25,476 bases of DNA from Coprinopsis marcescibilis (GCA_004369085.1 ML210235.1:83458-108933); one strand, 5' to 3'. Shown: positions 10,983 through 21,700, counted from the first letter of the stretch. The notes: generated from the sequence alone by a model not told the origin. Translations and numbers: made by a program.

Positions 10983-13627
10983 ATGAGCACGGTCAGTGGA
11001 AGTCGGACAAGTCAGGCTGCGCCCAAATTCGCACGGGCCCGCCTCGGTTGTGGCGTATTTGGCATGGGCCTTGGTCTGTCGACGGTGGATTCGGAGGTCC
11101 TTGCAGGATCATAGGCTCGACTCTAGCGCCCATGGCTTTGCCAATTCTCCTGCCACAGAAATCAATACCACCTTCGTTAAGGCAAGGCTCAAAGGAAAAT
11201 CAGAGAGAAAATCCTTTTGGCCATCTAGAATGGAAGCCAAAGCGCTACTTGTCGGAACCACAACCGCCTTCAAATGAAGACTCGCGATTGCAGGAAGACT
11301 TCATTGCCAAACAGGCGTTGGAGGGGAAGATTGTCAAAAAGACACGACCCAGGAGAACAGTGGACTATAATGGTGGAATGGGGAGGTGGATATTGGTGCG
11401 TAGAGCCGCTGATGATTAACAAACGCTAACAATCCAATAGAACAGGAAACTACGGCCAAACCCTGGCTACGTCCCGTATATGAGACCAGCTCCTCCATAC
11501 GTTATCGATGTGAGCATCAAGCTATGTGGCTGTTATTGGTCTAACAAGTCCGTTCTTTAGTTGCTTCCTCCGAAAGCATATCCAGACAACGCCTCCACCT
11601 CGCTGTGCACAAAGTTCGTGCACACATCCACGAACAAAATCCGGTGTCCAGTCAACGTCGTAACAGTGCGTACAGTCTACATCAAACCAATATGACATAC
11701 TAGAAGCTCATTGCAAGTCTAAAGTGGACCCCAGAAGCCCGAAGAATCCTCACAGGCTCGACCTCTGGCGAATTCACACTCTGGAATGGCCTAACCTTCA
11801 ACTTCGAAACCATCCTCCAAGCCCATGATACCGCGATTACCGCTATGCGATTCACGCACTCAGGCCACTACCTTGCCAGCACAGACAAGAGCGGCGTCAT
11901 CAAGTACTTTGAACCCAACATGAACAACCTCACCGCCTGGCAGGGAACCAACAGCGGCAACCGAGAAGCCATTCGTGGTCTAAGCTTCAGTCCGGACGAC
12001 CAACGGTTCGTCACCGCCAGCGATGACGCGAGTTTGCGGATATGGAGCTTCAAGGAAAGCAGAGGGGAGAGCGTGTTGTCAGGTACGTCTCTGTCTGCGC
12101 CCCATGCGGGTTGGAAACTGACCAATTGTGTAGGCCACGGATGGGACGTAAAATGCGTTGAATGGCATCCGACCAAAGGTCTTATCGTATCCGGTAGCAA
12201 AGACAGCTCCGTGAAATTCTGGGACCCGCGCACAGGAACATGCCTTTCCACACTGTAAGTGCTCTTTTAGTTTACTGCATTCCCGTCTACCCCATACTGA
12301 CGATACGCACAGACATAACCACAAAAACACAATCCAAGCAATGGCCTGGTCACCAAACGGCAACCAACTAGCCACCGGCTCACGCGACCAAACCGTGCGC
12401 GTCTTCGACATCAGGGCCATGAAAGAATTCAGCATCCTCAAAGGCCACAAGAAGGAGGTCTGCTCTCTCGCCTGGCACCCTGTGCACCCCCTTATCGTCA
12501 GCGGCGGCAGCGAAGGAAGTATCCTTCACTGGGATTTGAGCAGCGCCGATATGGTCGATTCCATCTCTGTGCCTTCTGCTGCCACCGCCCCCGCCACTGC
12601 GAACCAACGCCCCGGAGCATCCGGTAAAGGCAGGATAGCCAGAGGCGGAGCAGGGGCATCCGCTCTTCCTTTATTCACGGGAACGGTACCCACCACCACT
12701 CCCCGTGCAACGCTCAGCCAAGCGCACGACTCGAACGTCTGGGCCCTCACCTACCACCCACTCGGTCACATACTCGTATCAGGCAGCAATGACCACACGA
12801 CGAGGTTCTGGAGCCGTGAGCGACCGGGAGATGAACGGAGCTCCTTCTCTGCTGGTGGTGAGAAGCCACCGGAAGAGATGGGTGGGGATGGCGGTGAAGA
12901 TGATGAGGATATGGGTGGGATGAGTGTGCCAGGGTTTGGGTTTGGGTTTGCCAGTGGGGGACTGCCTGGGTTTGGCGCGTCCACTACTGCAACTGCTGGT
13001 CCAGGATCAGGGAGCCCAGAGAAAGCTGAGCGTTCTTCGAGTGGACGTGATATCTCTGGTGGGTGGTGGCGGGAGCCTGCAGTAGAGAATACGAGCGGCA
13101 GGGAGAGGGAGAGGGAAAGGGAAAGGGACGGTGGGCCTTCATCATCGAACTACGAGTCCTCTTCACGGTCAGGGGCTGCTACTGCTTCTGGTGGAGATAG
13201 AGGAGGAATTCAGTCGAACTCTACAGACGAATATGCCATACCTGGATTTGGGGGGTCCGCCTTACCAAGTAGCGGTGGCGGAGGGTACGATAACGCACAA
13301 TCCTCAGACAACCGCAGAGGAAATGGAGGGTATGATCGGGATCGTGAATTTGGTCGCGGGGATGACTACGGTGGAGGTGGGGGTGGAGGCGCAGGTGGAG
13401 ATGGTCAGTATTCTGGATATGGGAATAACAACAACCACAGTGGAGGAGGGGATGACTGGGATAACGGCGGAGGTGGCCGCGGAAGAGGTGGTAGGGATGA
13501 TTGGGGTGGTGGAGGAGCCGGAGCCGGAGGAGGAAGTAGGAATAACCACGGGCATGGTGGTGGGCGAGGCCAAGATGGAAGATACGGTGGGGGCGGAGGA
13601 GGAGGAGGGAGAAGGGGCCGGTATTGA
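10983..13627 (+). CDS. PFS2: PFS2/WDR33-like WD40 polyadenylation factor
   Basis: WD40 scaffold of the cleavage and polyadenylation factor; in the WDR33 family the propeller helps recognise the AAUAAA signal. Firm exons end at 11395, then 11441-11509, 11561-11665, 11725-12082, 12134-12254 and 12313-13627. Family landmarks: [35 protein letters not shown] split over two exons; [63 protein letters not shown]; and a last blade with [10 protein letters not shown]. An insert of about 55 residues rich in Ala, Gly and Pro lies before the last blade. After it comes a tail of about 270 residues rich in Gly, Ser, Asp and Arg, ending in RGG/GGRGR-type sequence. The N-terminus is uncertain. From ATG 10983, a GTATTT donor at 11055 and CCACAG acceptor ending at 11158 restore the frame (758 residues). 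Alternatively translation starts at ATG 11132 without that intron (743 residues). Confidence 0.92.
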
Positions 13628-14053
13628 GGTCCTTTCTTGTGCTTATTCACATAGTTCCTGACACTTTATACATATCGATCCAATTTCACTGCTGATAAGA
13701 TGCTTTCAACCGAAAAGCTACTAAGAGGTGGTAATTGGATAACCGTCAAAGCTCGCCCGTCTCTCTCTCCGGACTGAGATAAGATGTCGCCTCTGAAACC
13801 AGCACTCGAATGTTCTGACAATGTGAAGATGGTATCGATATCATATACATCGCCTGCATCCATCCAGTGAATAGAATTTGCGTTTTGTTCTTCATAAATT
13901 CCCTTTCATCGATCGAAGACTCTCCGGCATCCTGCATCATGCACCATACTCCGGGCTTCTTGTTCAACATGTACATAGATTAAGTAGCCACGAAATGACA
14001 ATGCTCAGTTGAATAGACAGTATGTGATTCCATGTCATTGAAACGGCGGACAA
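13628..14053. other. Convergent 3' intergenic region
   Basis: Lies between the PFS2 stop and the 3' end of F-box gene 1, so it should hold both 3' untranslated regions. No gene or structured element was recognised. Confidence 0.6.
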
Positions 14054-15486
14054 TCAACAAGCGCCCGAATGCCAGAGTCCCGACGTAAATCTATCATACT
14101 CCTCCTGAGTGAACATATCAAAAGTAGCGGTCGTAGCCAGCTGTTGAACCGATCGGAACTGCATCGGGGTGTGCACACGACTCCAATCCCATTCAAACTC
14201 CTGCATAAGATCGTAGAAGATCTTGCTTAGCTTGAACTGCAGCCTAATAGGCCTTCGAGAGTTGAAGATTCCGCTTCTTCCACGGACGTAATGAGGGAGG
14301 TTGGTACCATTTATGGGACCGGCGATCCTTCCAGGGCTCGAAGTTTCTTCCAAGTACTTTCGTAGGGATCGTTGATGTATGAAAGAATAGTCCCCTGACA
14401 GTTCCCACCGACATCAACAATCTTCGTAACGTTCGGAGATGCACGGCCAAACCCGTTCAGCCACATTTCGTCCACACCGCTACATCTGTAAAAATACAGA
14501 GTATGGAGCTTCTGAAACGTGGAACAGGCAGAGTGAAAGTTCCCTATGGTTCTTATGTGGCAGACGGACAGTGTCTCTAACATCGGCGCCCTAAGATTTC
14601 CGAGAAATAATGAAATACTACTGTTTCTGACAGTCGGAGGGTCAGGTTGCTGACGATAGCCCATCCACCGGATATGTTTGAGACTGCTAAGAGTGACCCA
14701 ACGGGCGCCCAAAGTACTGTTAAGCCAACCGAACACAACCCTGTCGCCCAAGGTAATTGCAGTTAAAGGAAGCCGCATCAAGGCGGTGAATGTGTCGGGA
14801 TGGATTTCATGCCCCTCGATTCCGAAATTGTCATATGTTGGCTCTGAAAGGTCGAGGACTGTGATGTTTGAGGTCAAGGGTGGGAGGAGAGGTGCCAAAG
14901 ACATCATGCTCAAGCCCAAGTACTTCAGCTTTGGGCAACCGAGTGCGAAGGTACGGGTTTTGAAATTGAAATCGGGGACTTGCGCTGGAGTTCTGCCACT
15001 GATCGACAGCACGAGGTGCTCGAGGAACGGTGCCCTTCCTTCCAAGTGCAACCGCACGTCCAATGGCTCAAACCCCGACCTTTCAAGGTAGGTACGAAAT
15101 CTATCCACTTTATCCGGTCCAAACCTCATCCACGTGTAGTGTCCTCCAGGACGATTGTACATGGCGAAGGACGACCAAAGTTTAGGGAATTGAAGAGCTG
15201 CCCTTCGCCACTTCGAGCACACGTGGCTAATTGCCACCTCCAGCGGAAGCTTCTTTGCACCCCCTTGAATTCTTTCGTTTCTAGAGCCTTCAGGACAATG
15301 CTCAAATATCATTTGGATTACTTCTGTCGGTATTCGAACTGCTATCGGAAAGCGACTTTCTTGTGTTGCTTTCTGTTGGACCTCTGATAATGGTCTGCCA
15401 AGTAGACGACCTGTGTCTTCATCATCTCGGGTAGGATGCGTTTGAAAAGAAAACTTGACAGCAACTTGAGAAAACATGGTCACCAT
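14054..15486 (-). pseudogene. F-box protein 1, apparently frameshifted
   Basis: The frame from ATG 15486 runs 391 residues to a stop at 14311. It contains an F-box-like segment around IPTEVIQMIFEHC (52-64), the local family motif SHVCSKWRRAALQFPKLWSS (87-106), YLERSGFEPLDVRLHLEG and leucine-rich-like repeats. F-box proteins usually link substrates to SCF ubiquitin ligases. Compared with F-box protein 3 of this window, the C-terminal part is missing from this frame. It is present in another frame at 14054-14353: LQFKLSKIFYDLM and EFEWDWSRVHT match LRFRFSKKIHDEL and ACDWSWREVYS, and both end in GAC. The frame change falls at about 14311-14353. The distance between conserved blocks is almost unchanged, so an intron does not explain it. 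It is a real indel or a sequence error; a shortened 391-residue protein may still be made. Confidence 0.7.
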
Positions 15487-16099
15487 CCTGAACGAGAAAC
15501 GCGTACTGAATGTGGCTCAGAGGAGCTGAACGGCCCCATCTTCTCTGGGACGCTGTTCCCAGTCATGCCAGTGGTGTCATTCCTTTTTTTCAGCGACGAG
15601 GCTTTCGAGGCTCTTCCTGGCCGGGACATTCTTTTCAGTGAGTGCCTGTAACGAGGCAGGAGTGCGGTTTTATCGTATTTTTGAAGCAACCAACGACGGG
15701 CTGCGGTTTGAAAGAGGGAGGAATACATGTGGGCTAGCTTGTGGTTTTATGCAGCAGTGGCTGCAGTGATCAAAGCAGTGCAACAAATGGACGTAGTGGC
15801 TTTGACTCGCCTTGTGTGAGCTGTGGCAAACAAGTGCTGAAGGTAACGGACTCCAAACCTTTCAGCCTTTCCACGCAACCAGCAGCAGCCAGTGTGGCAG
15901 AAGTAAAGCTGCGACTGCTACTGGAACAGCAAAGATTTGGAGAAAGGTTTTCCGGGAAGTAAAGAGGTGAAAAGCTGATTGTTATTCATCGATATTATCG
16001 TAAATGATCATATAAGTGCATGTCGTAATATCATAGTAGGAGGCTGTAGCGTAAAGTCTAGTTATTTGTCTTGTTCCATTCGTAGTATAATTCTAATGT
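15487..16099. other. F-box 1 upstream region and amine oxidase 3' flank
   Basis: No supportable gene. An open frame on the minus strand (15480-15728) includes an ATG near 15627 and could be an upstream exon of F-box gene 1, but I found no convincing splice joining it. The part next to 16100 is the amine oxidase 3' flank. CAG/CTG-rich stretches occur at about 15750-15930 without clear repeat structure. Confidence 0.5.
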
Positions 16100-18914
16100 T
16101 TAGCAGCCTTCGCAGACACGAGTAATAGGCATCTTGCTAACAGAGTAGCCGCCGACATATTGAGAATAGTCGCCTTCGATGACGACAGGAGCCTTGCAAA
16201 CTTCGGTCTTCTTGCCGTAGCCGTCAGCGGTGGGCTTCTCGCCAGTGAGGTCGATCTCAATCTGTTGGACGGTCTGGCGGGAGGGGTCGCTGAGGAGGTA
16301 GTTGTGAGGGCTGAAGACGACGGAGGATTGGGCAGATGACATGAGAGTAACGGGAAGATCGCCAGTGTGGGGCAGATGGTGCATGCCAAGATCTAAAAAA
16401 TGAGCAGGTTAGTCAAGTCCAAGAGCAGGGAGAGAAGAGACGCGTACTGAACCACAGGACAATATCCTCCTGCTCGAGGCTCTCACCGTCGAAGAACTTG
16501 GAGAAGTCAACGATGGGTTTCCCGCTGTCCATGTTGTTGGAGCTGTGGCTCAAGTGCCTGAAAAGAGAAAAGAAGGCGAATTAGTCGAGAACAACAAATC
16601 GAGAGGATGGAAAGACTTACAGCTCGCTGTCCTTGCGCTTGGTGACATACATGTGGTGGGTGGCGAAGTGGGCGGATTCCTTGATGATGGAAGACTCGAG
16701 GACGGTAGAGTGGATAGGAGTGCCGTGACCAGGAGAAATGCGATAGCCAGGATATTCACCCCAGACGTTGGGAGCATCCTTGTTGATGATCTGGTACATG
16801 CTGGCACCGTTGGGGGCCCAGTTGATCTTGGCGTCATCTTCGGTTTGCAAGATGGAGCGCTCGACCTTCATGGTGTTCAACTCGCGGCCGTTGGACCAGG
16901 GGTAGGTGACCTTGGCAGGGACAAAGCTGGTGGTCTCGAACGAGTTCTTGTCACCCTTGATATCGATATCAGCCTTGAAGGAGAGAACGTGGTCGTGCAT
17001 GGAGCCGGAAAGGTGCTTTTGAATCTTGTAGCCGTAGTCTTCATTACCAAAGTAGTAGGTGGATTGGATGTAACCGGAGGCGCGGACGGTGACCTCGATG
17101 CTGCCGTCGAGGAGGAAGGCATAGTTGAAGGCATAGTCGTAGTCTGTGAAATTTGTGAGCAAACAGGTAAGACAAATGAGAGGGAGCGGACGTACTGCCA
17201 ATGGTAGAGACGAAGCGCATGTTGAAGACGATGTTCTTGGTGACGGTGGCCATCTTGGAGGTGGTGTGCCTCTGGATAGGGAAACCAGCGTCGGATTCGA
17301 AGAAACAGATGCTTTCGACGTTGGTGGTGGTGTTACCGTCCATGTGGAGCTTGGTATCGGCATAGTCGGCGTTCCAGGGGCAATCATAGCTAGAGGAGAG
17401 AACACGTTAGACATGAAAGACTCGAAGACAACCAGATGACATACCCCTTGACGAGTTCGTAAGTGTAAGCACCGAAGCCGTAGTAGTTGTCCAAGAAAGC
17501 GGTGTGTGCTGACTTGGGATCGGATCCACCATAGTGAGCAAGAGCCTCCTCAAGACCGAGCTCGTAGAAGATACGCTCGCCCTTGTACTTGATGTCGTAG
17601 AGGGTGACAGCGACGTCCTTGTTGAAGCCCCAGTAAAACTCGAAGTCCATCCACTTGACGTAGTTTTCAGTCTTATCGACGGTCCATCGTTTCTGGTTCT
17701 GATATTGAATGGGGGGAGCTTCAGTGTCGTAAGGGAGGGCGTCGCCGGTGCGGTTGGTCATCATGGACTGGGTGACAAGAGTCTTCTCGGTGCGAACAAA
17801 GTCGGGCTTGTTCATGGCGGTGCGGAGGTCGTCGACACTGTCATAGTAGACACCGCCGTAGTAGATACCAAGGAGCTTCCAGCCTGCGGGGTCACGGCCA
17901 GTGATATCTGTAAAGGATACTTTAGTCCACGTCAGATGGAGAAACACAGAAGCCGACGTACCGAGCTTCAAGTAGAAGCCCTGAGGAACAAGGGTAGAGA
18001 CACTGTGTACGCCGACATTGTTGGGATTGAGGCGGAATTGGGCCCAATCAATGATCCTGCCATCCTCTTCCCAGAGAGGGTCGATGGATTGCAGGGCAGA
18101 GGTAGCGCTGGTGGTGTTGATGTACTAAGAGAGTTGTCGTCAGATTCGTTGGCTGTTTCAAACAAAGTGTTACTTACAGATCCGAGCAGGTCAAGGGTGA
18201 TATCTTGCATGTCCTCGCAGATCTGCTTCTTCCACACGTTGCGGACAGAGTTGTCATGACGGAAGTTAAATTGCTTCGAGGTACCCTTGTTGTAGTAGTA
18301 AGTCAAAGGCTCAACAGCAGTCTTCTCAGAGATGGGAAGAGGGCCAACCTGAATCGATGGCGTTGAGTGGGGGGAATTGACAAAGGCAAAAACGGGGGAC
18401 TCACAATGAAATCCTCGTAGTAAGGTTCTTCGGTGGCACCGAACGAGACAGCAACACGAGCATAGCGGTCAGGAGCAGCACCGTTGCCGTCTACGAAGGA
18501 GACGGCCTCAGTCTTGTTGGGCATGATCTGCTCAACGAGATAGACGTAGTTGTCCCAGAGGCCCTTCTTGTCGTAGGAGGTAAGGTTCAAACCAGAGGCG
18601 GGTTCGTGGACGAAGCCGAGGACAGATGTGACTTCAGCGTTGGTAAGACCGGCCCAAATGTTCTTCTTGGGGGCCTTTCCAGGGATCTGAACAGGTGCCG
18701 GGCAATACGCGTAGTTCTCGCGAGTGAAGATGTTGACGTCGCGGCGGAAATGCATGTCGTAGGCAGCGGCCTCTTCGCCAGTGCGCTTGGAGTGCATGTC
18801 GTAGGCGGCGAGCTCCTCGCCAGAACGGCGGGTAAAGGAGCTGTAACCAGGGAGAGCAGAGACAGCAGACGAGCCTGTTAAGGCTGCCACCAACAAGTTG
18901 GATAGCCAAGTCAT
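16100..18914 (-). CDS. Secreted copper amine oxidase (TPQ enzyme)
   Basis: Oxidises primary amines to aldehydes with release of ammonia and hydrogen peroxide, using copper and a self-processed topaquinone. Eight exons: 18914-18405, 18348-18178, 18124-17962, 17907-17445, 17389-17196, 17143-16621, 16557-16448 and 16392-16100. Introns are 52-63 nt and phases agree; 808 residues. A signal peptide covers about 1-20. Residues 31-58 are two 14-residue repeats ending in KR and RR. Catalytic features: likely base Asp421 in FLDNYYGFG; topaquinone precursor Tyr502 in NYDY, whose Asn codon is split by an intron; copper ligands His550 and His552 in MHDH; and the third His in GMHHLPHTGDLP (716 or 717). The key residues look intact. 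Secretion and nitrogen release suggest scavenging of external amines as a nitrogen source, with peroxide as by-product. The exact substrate is unknown. A TATA box and a GATA-rich region lie upstream. Confidence 0.95.
18751..18834 (-). repeat. 42-bp tandem duplication coding for a 14-residue repeat with dibasic ends
   Basis: Two adjacent 42-base copies, 18751-18792 and 18793-18834, lie inside amine oxidase exon 1. They encode SGEELAAYDMHSKR and TGEEAAAYDMHFRR (residues 31-58). Ten of 14 positions are identical. Both copies end in a dibasic pair, and an RR pair precedes the first. Confidence 0.95.
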
Positions 18915-19016
18915 AATCGTGAGGTAGAGAAGACTGTATACCGGTGCCCGAGGATGAGTATGGGGAAGCAGAGAGGGAAGACTGCTGCTGAAAAAATCAT
19001 AGTGGCCTCCCCACAG

Positions 19017-19024
19017 TATTTATA
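19017..19024 (-). promoter_or_regulatory. TATA box of the amine oxidase gene
   Basis: TATAAATA on the minus strand, ending 103 bases upstream of the amine oxidase ATG. Initiation some 30 bases downstream would give a leader of about 70 bases. It is a full consensus match in the right orientation. Confidence 0.65.
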
Positions 19025-19083
19025 TGTCGGAGACGCAGTTGGATAGGGGCAGTACCGATGGTCTTGTAAGCAGTAATTCTGCA

Positions 19084-19728
19084 GATAAGGGCAATTTGGC
19101 GCATCTGGCGGGGCCGTATCGCTACACACAACAGCAGGGGATTTCTCTATCACACGGAGGGATATCCGGGATAGCTATGCGGGAACCCGATCGGCCTGGT
19201 ACGCCTTTCTCATGTGACACACTGTTCCCAACCGCCGCCGCCGCCTTGAAGTTTAGTGGGCACATAACAACAGTTGCGGGGGTGGCAGTGGGTTATGAGT
19301 TTCCGAAAATCAACCTTTCACTGCATCGGATTTTGTTAGGTCGGCTGAGACGTAAGGGCAAACTTTGTCAACCGACCATTTATATCTGGCGCTCCTACTA
19401 CATAGCAAGTATTCACCTGTATTCCCCGACAGAATCAGGAGTGGGCCAACGTCGATAACAAGTATGCCAAGGTCTGCCCTCGGTGAAATTCTGAAGCAGA
19501 TAAGCTTGATAAGAACATGATCAATCGAATATAACTGCGGATTCACCAATCTTGAATTGAAAGCGATAGGCTGAGATAGGCAAACGTTTGCCTATCGTTG
19601 GCAATGATTTTCGATAGCCAATGCCGACTCGATTCCTTGAAAGGGGGCCACTGCGTCATATCGCTTGTCGCCAACCTTCCGACTTACTTCCGATGACGCA
19701 TTTTGTCAATCTCCTGATAAAGATAAGG
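19084..19728. promoter_or_regulatory. Cluster of GATA-factor sites upstream of the amine oxidase
   Basis: HGATAR-type motifs seen here include AGATAAG (19083), AGATAAG and TGATAAG as a close pair (19498-19513), CGATAGG (19565), AGATAGG (19575), a reverse copy at 19592-19598, CGATAGC (19613), TGATAAA (19716) and AGATAAG (19722). Fungal AreA/Nit2-type regulators bind such sites and often act through close pairs when preferred nitrogen is scarce. An amine oxidase is a plausible target. Confidence 0.55.
19576..19597. promoter_or_regulatory. Perfect 22-bp palindrome with a GATA core in each arm
   Basis: The arm GATAGGCAAAC (19576-19586) is followed directly by its exact reverse complement GTTTGCCTATC (19587-19597). 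Each arm carries one GATAGG. A further GATAGG precedes it at 19566 and a GATAGC follows at 19614. This looks like a binding site for a dimeric factor or paired GATA fingers. Confidence 0.6.
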
Positions 19729-20125
19729 CTACAAACAATGGACTGAATGCTGAAAGATGCTGAGTATCGAGTTATAGGATGATTCTGCATTCGTACGGGC
19801 TTCAGAGTCGACAAGCCTGGGGCAAGCGGTCGGGTCACTGGAGGTTGACAAGAAGACCGTGGACTAGGACGAGGTTAATCATTGCAATTTCGGCACTCGC
19901 CGAATCAATTCCCACACTTCCGATCAGTAGAACTCGCGGCGGGGTCCCGAATGTCGTTAAATCGGACTGTGTTCGAGTGTATTCGTTATTCTGATTACAT
20001 ACTATCTCATCTCTTGGAAACCAAAGGTATGCCTTGTCCACCTGCAGTCCTAGTAAGAAATACGTAAGTGAGTTATGGTGTTGTCGTTATGTTAAACTTG
20101 AATGGCATGGGGCAAACTTTCTGGG

Positions 20126-21700
20126 TCAAGAAATTCCAGCGTTGCCGCCCTCCCAATAGTCCATTACTGGGTCTACAATCCAATTTGGGGCCTCACAGGC
20201 TAGGGAAAAATCTCCATCGGTATGGTACCCGAAGCGGCAAGATCGCTTGATCTGGTCGTACAACACTTTATGCTCCAGAGATCCCTCCACCTTTTCTGCC
20301 CATTCCTCATAGCATATGTCCCTGTACATCTTCAGAAAAAGTCCACTTCTGCTACGCCCGGCTGTCTCCCAAAGATCTGTTAACTTCAGTATCCATGGTA
20401 AATCAGACCCTTCCGAATCCACGGGCATGAGCCGTTTGCCCGGTCCCAGAAGATCCCTCTCTACCCAGATAGCAAGTCGGTCAAGCTTCGTTAATGGTCC
20501 CTCCGCTCCGCCTCGACTGCAAAGACAGTCTTGAAGTAGCTGCACGAATGCGTGCAGATAAACGCGTGTGTGGTACATGAACGTAATAGACCTGATGTTG
20601 GGCGAGGCCTGTCCAAGAACACGAATGCAGTTGAAGATCGCTGGGCCGCCAGGTCGAGACGATAGGCAGTCTTTTATGTGAAGGGTATGAAGGCGGAGGA
20701 AGCGAAATTTTAGAGAGAAGCTTGGCTCGAACATCATGTCTTGAAGATGAAGGACTTCCAGTGCCGTTGCGTGGAGATTTGAGAGTAGTCGGGAACCTAC
20801 TAAGTCGCTCCTATGCCATCGAAGAAGCCTGAGGCTCTTCGTGGCAATTGGACGTTGAAGAACCTGTTCGCCAGAGAACATGATGCCTTCGGCGAAAAGC
20901 GCGGTCAAGTTAGGAAGTTGGATCAGAGATAGAAGTGTTGTGCAGGGTATGCAGAGAATTGGGTGCCCGTCGACGCGGGTAATGCGGAGTCCGGTGAGAT
21001 TGTTGGTTACCAGCAGCGGAAGGGCTAAGGCGAAAGAAGAGGATGGAAGGCTGAGGCGGTTCAGTTTTGAACAGCTACGCTGTAGGCTAGCTGGGACCGG
21101 TATGTTCAGGTGCGTAAGTGAGATGTTGCCGCTCGTTGATGCATTGGTAACAAATTCGAATACTTCCAAGAATGGAGCCTCCCGCCCTTGCAGCGTTGGC
21201 TTCTGCCGGTTGAGAAAGTGGATGACTTCGGTGAACGTATACGACAACTTGATGCGTACGCTCTTCCATCTCTCAAGATGGTCGAGCCACAGCCGTATAA
21301 GCTCTAGACCAACAGTCTCCTCCTGACCTTCCACGCTTTGCAATGGCGTAGCCCGACTGATCTCGAGCCAGAGTGTCATATCCAGCAAGCATCCCTTGGA
21401 ACGTTCGAGATACGCGCGAAATTGATCTACACGGGCAGTCCCGAGTGGCTTCATGATCAACCATGGCATTTCATCGTACCCATCGTAGAGAGCGATCGAA
21501 GACCAAAGCTTTGGGAGATTGAGGGATACATCGCGCCACGACGAGCACACATGGCTGATAGCGACTTCAGGTATAACTTTGGGATTGCCTTGATTGTGGA
21601 TGGATTGCACGAGAGAGATTTCCGCTGCTGCTAGGAATATCTCCTCAAATATGTCCTTGGGGAATCTGGATATTGGGCAGACCGAGTCTCCGTCCGCCAT
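20126..21700 (-). CDS. F-box protein 2 (Agaricomycete F-box/LRR-like family)
   Basis: Continuous frame of 524 residues from ATG 21700; the frame extends 18 bases further but starts with GTG. The F-box-like segment CPISRFPKDIFEEIFLAAAE is near residues 8-27. The local family motif follows: SHVCSSWRDVSLNLPKLWSS, then YLERSKGCLLDMTLWLE and irregular leucine-rich repeats to about residue 400. The C-terminal region corresponds to those of the other two paralogs but is diverged and ends in EGGNAGIS rather than GAC. Expected role by family: substrate receptor of an SCF ubiquitin ligase; the target is unknown. An in-frame upstream exon is possible: ATG 21843 to 21779, donor GTAAGA, CTGAC branch motif, acceptor ending at 21708. 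That would add 24 residues at the N-terminus. Confidence 0.85.
   Translation of the reverse strand: MADGDSVCPISRFPKDIFEEIFLAAAEISLVQSIHNQGNPKVIPEVAISHVCSSWRDVSLNLPKLWSSIALYDGYDEMPWLIMKPLGTARVDQFRAYLERSKGCLLDMTLWLEISRATPLQSVEGQEETVGLELIRLWLDHLERWKSVRIKLSYTFTEVIHFLNRQKPTLQGREAPFLEVFEFVTNASTSGNISLTHLNIPVPASLQRSCSKLNRLSLPSSSFALALPLLVTNNLTGLRITRVDGHPILCIPCTTLLSLIQLPNLTALFAEGIMFSGEQVLQRPIATKSLRLLRWHRSDLVGSRLLSNLHATALEVLHLQDMMFEPSFSLKFRFLRLHTLHIKDCLSSRPGGPAIFNCIRVLGQASPNIRSITFMYHTRVYLHAFVQLLQDCLCSRGGAEGPLTKLDRLAIWVERDLLGPGKRLMPVDSEGSDLPWILKLTDLWETAGRSRSGLFLKMYRDICYEEWAEKVEGSLEHKVLYDQIKRSCRFGYHTDGDFSLACEAPNWIVDPVMDYWEGGNAGIS

Larger units (their letters stand above)
18915..20125. other. Amine oxidase upstream region, about 1.2 kb
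   Basis: It lies between the amine oxidase start and the 3' end of F-box gene 2, so the only annotated promoter it should contain is that of the amine oxidase. It holds a TATA box at 19017-19024 and many GATA motifs between 19084 and 19728, including a perfect palindrome. CCAAT occurs near 19548 and 19618. No protein gene is supported. Confidence 0.7.

Noticed and set aside
13131..13661. Second open frame through the Gly-rich end of PFS2
   Set aside because: A shadow of the GGN-rich coding repeat; the frame in phase with the WD40 exons gives the RGG-like tail.
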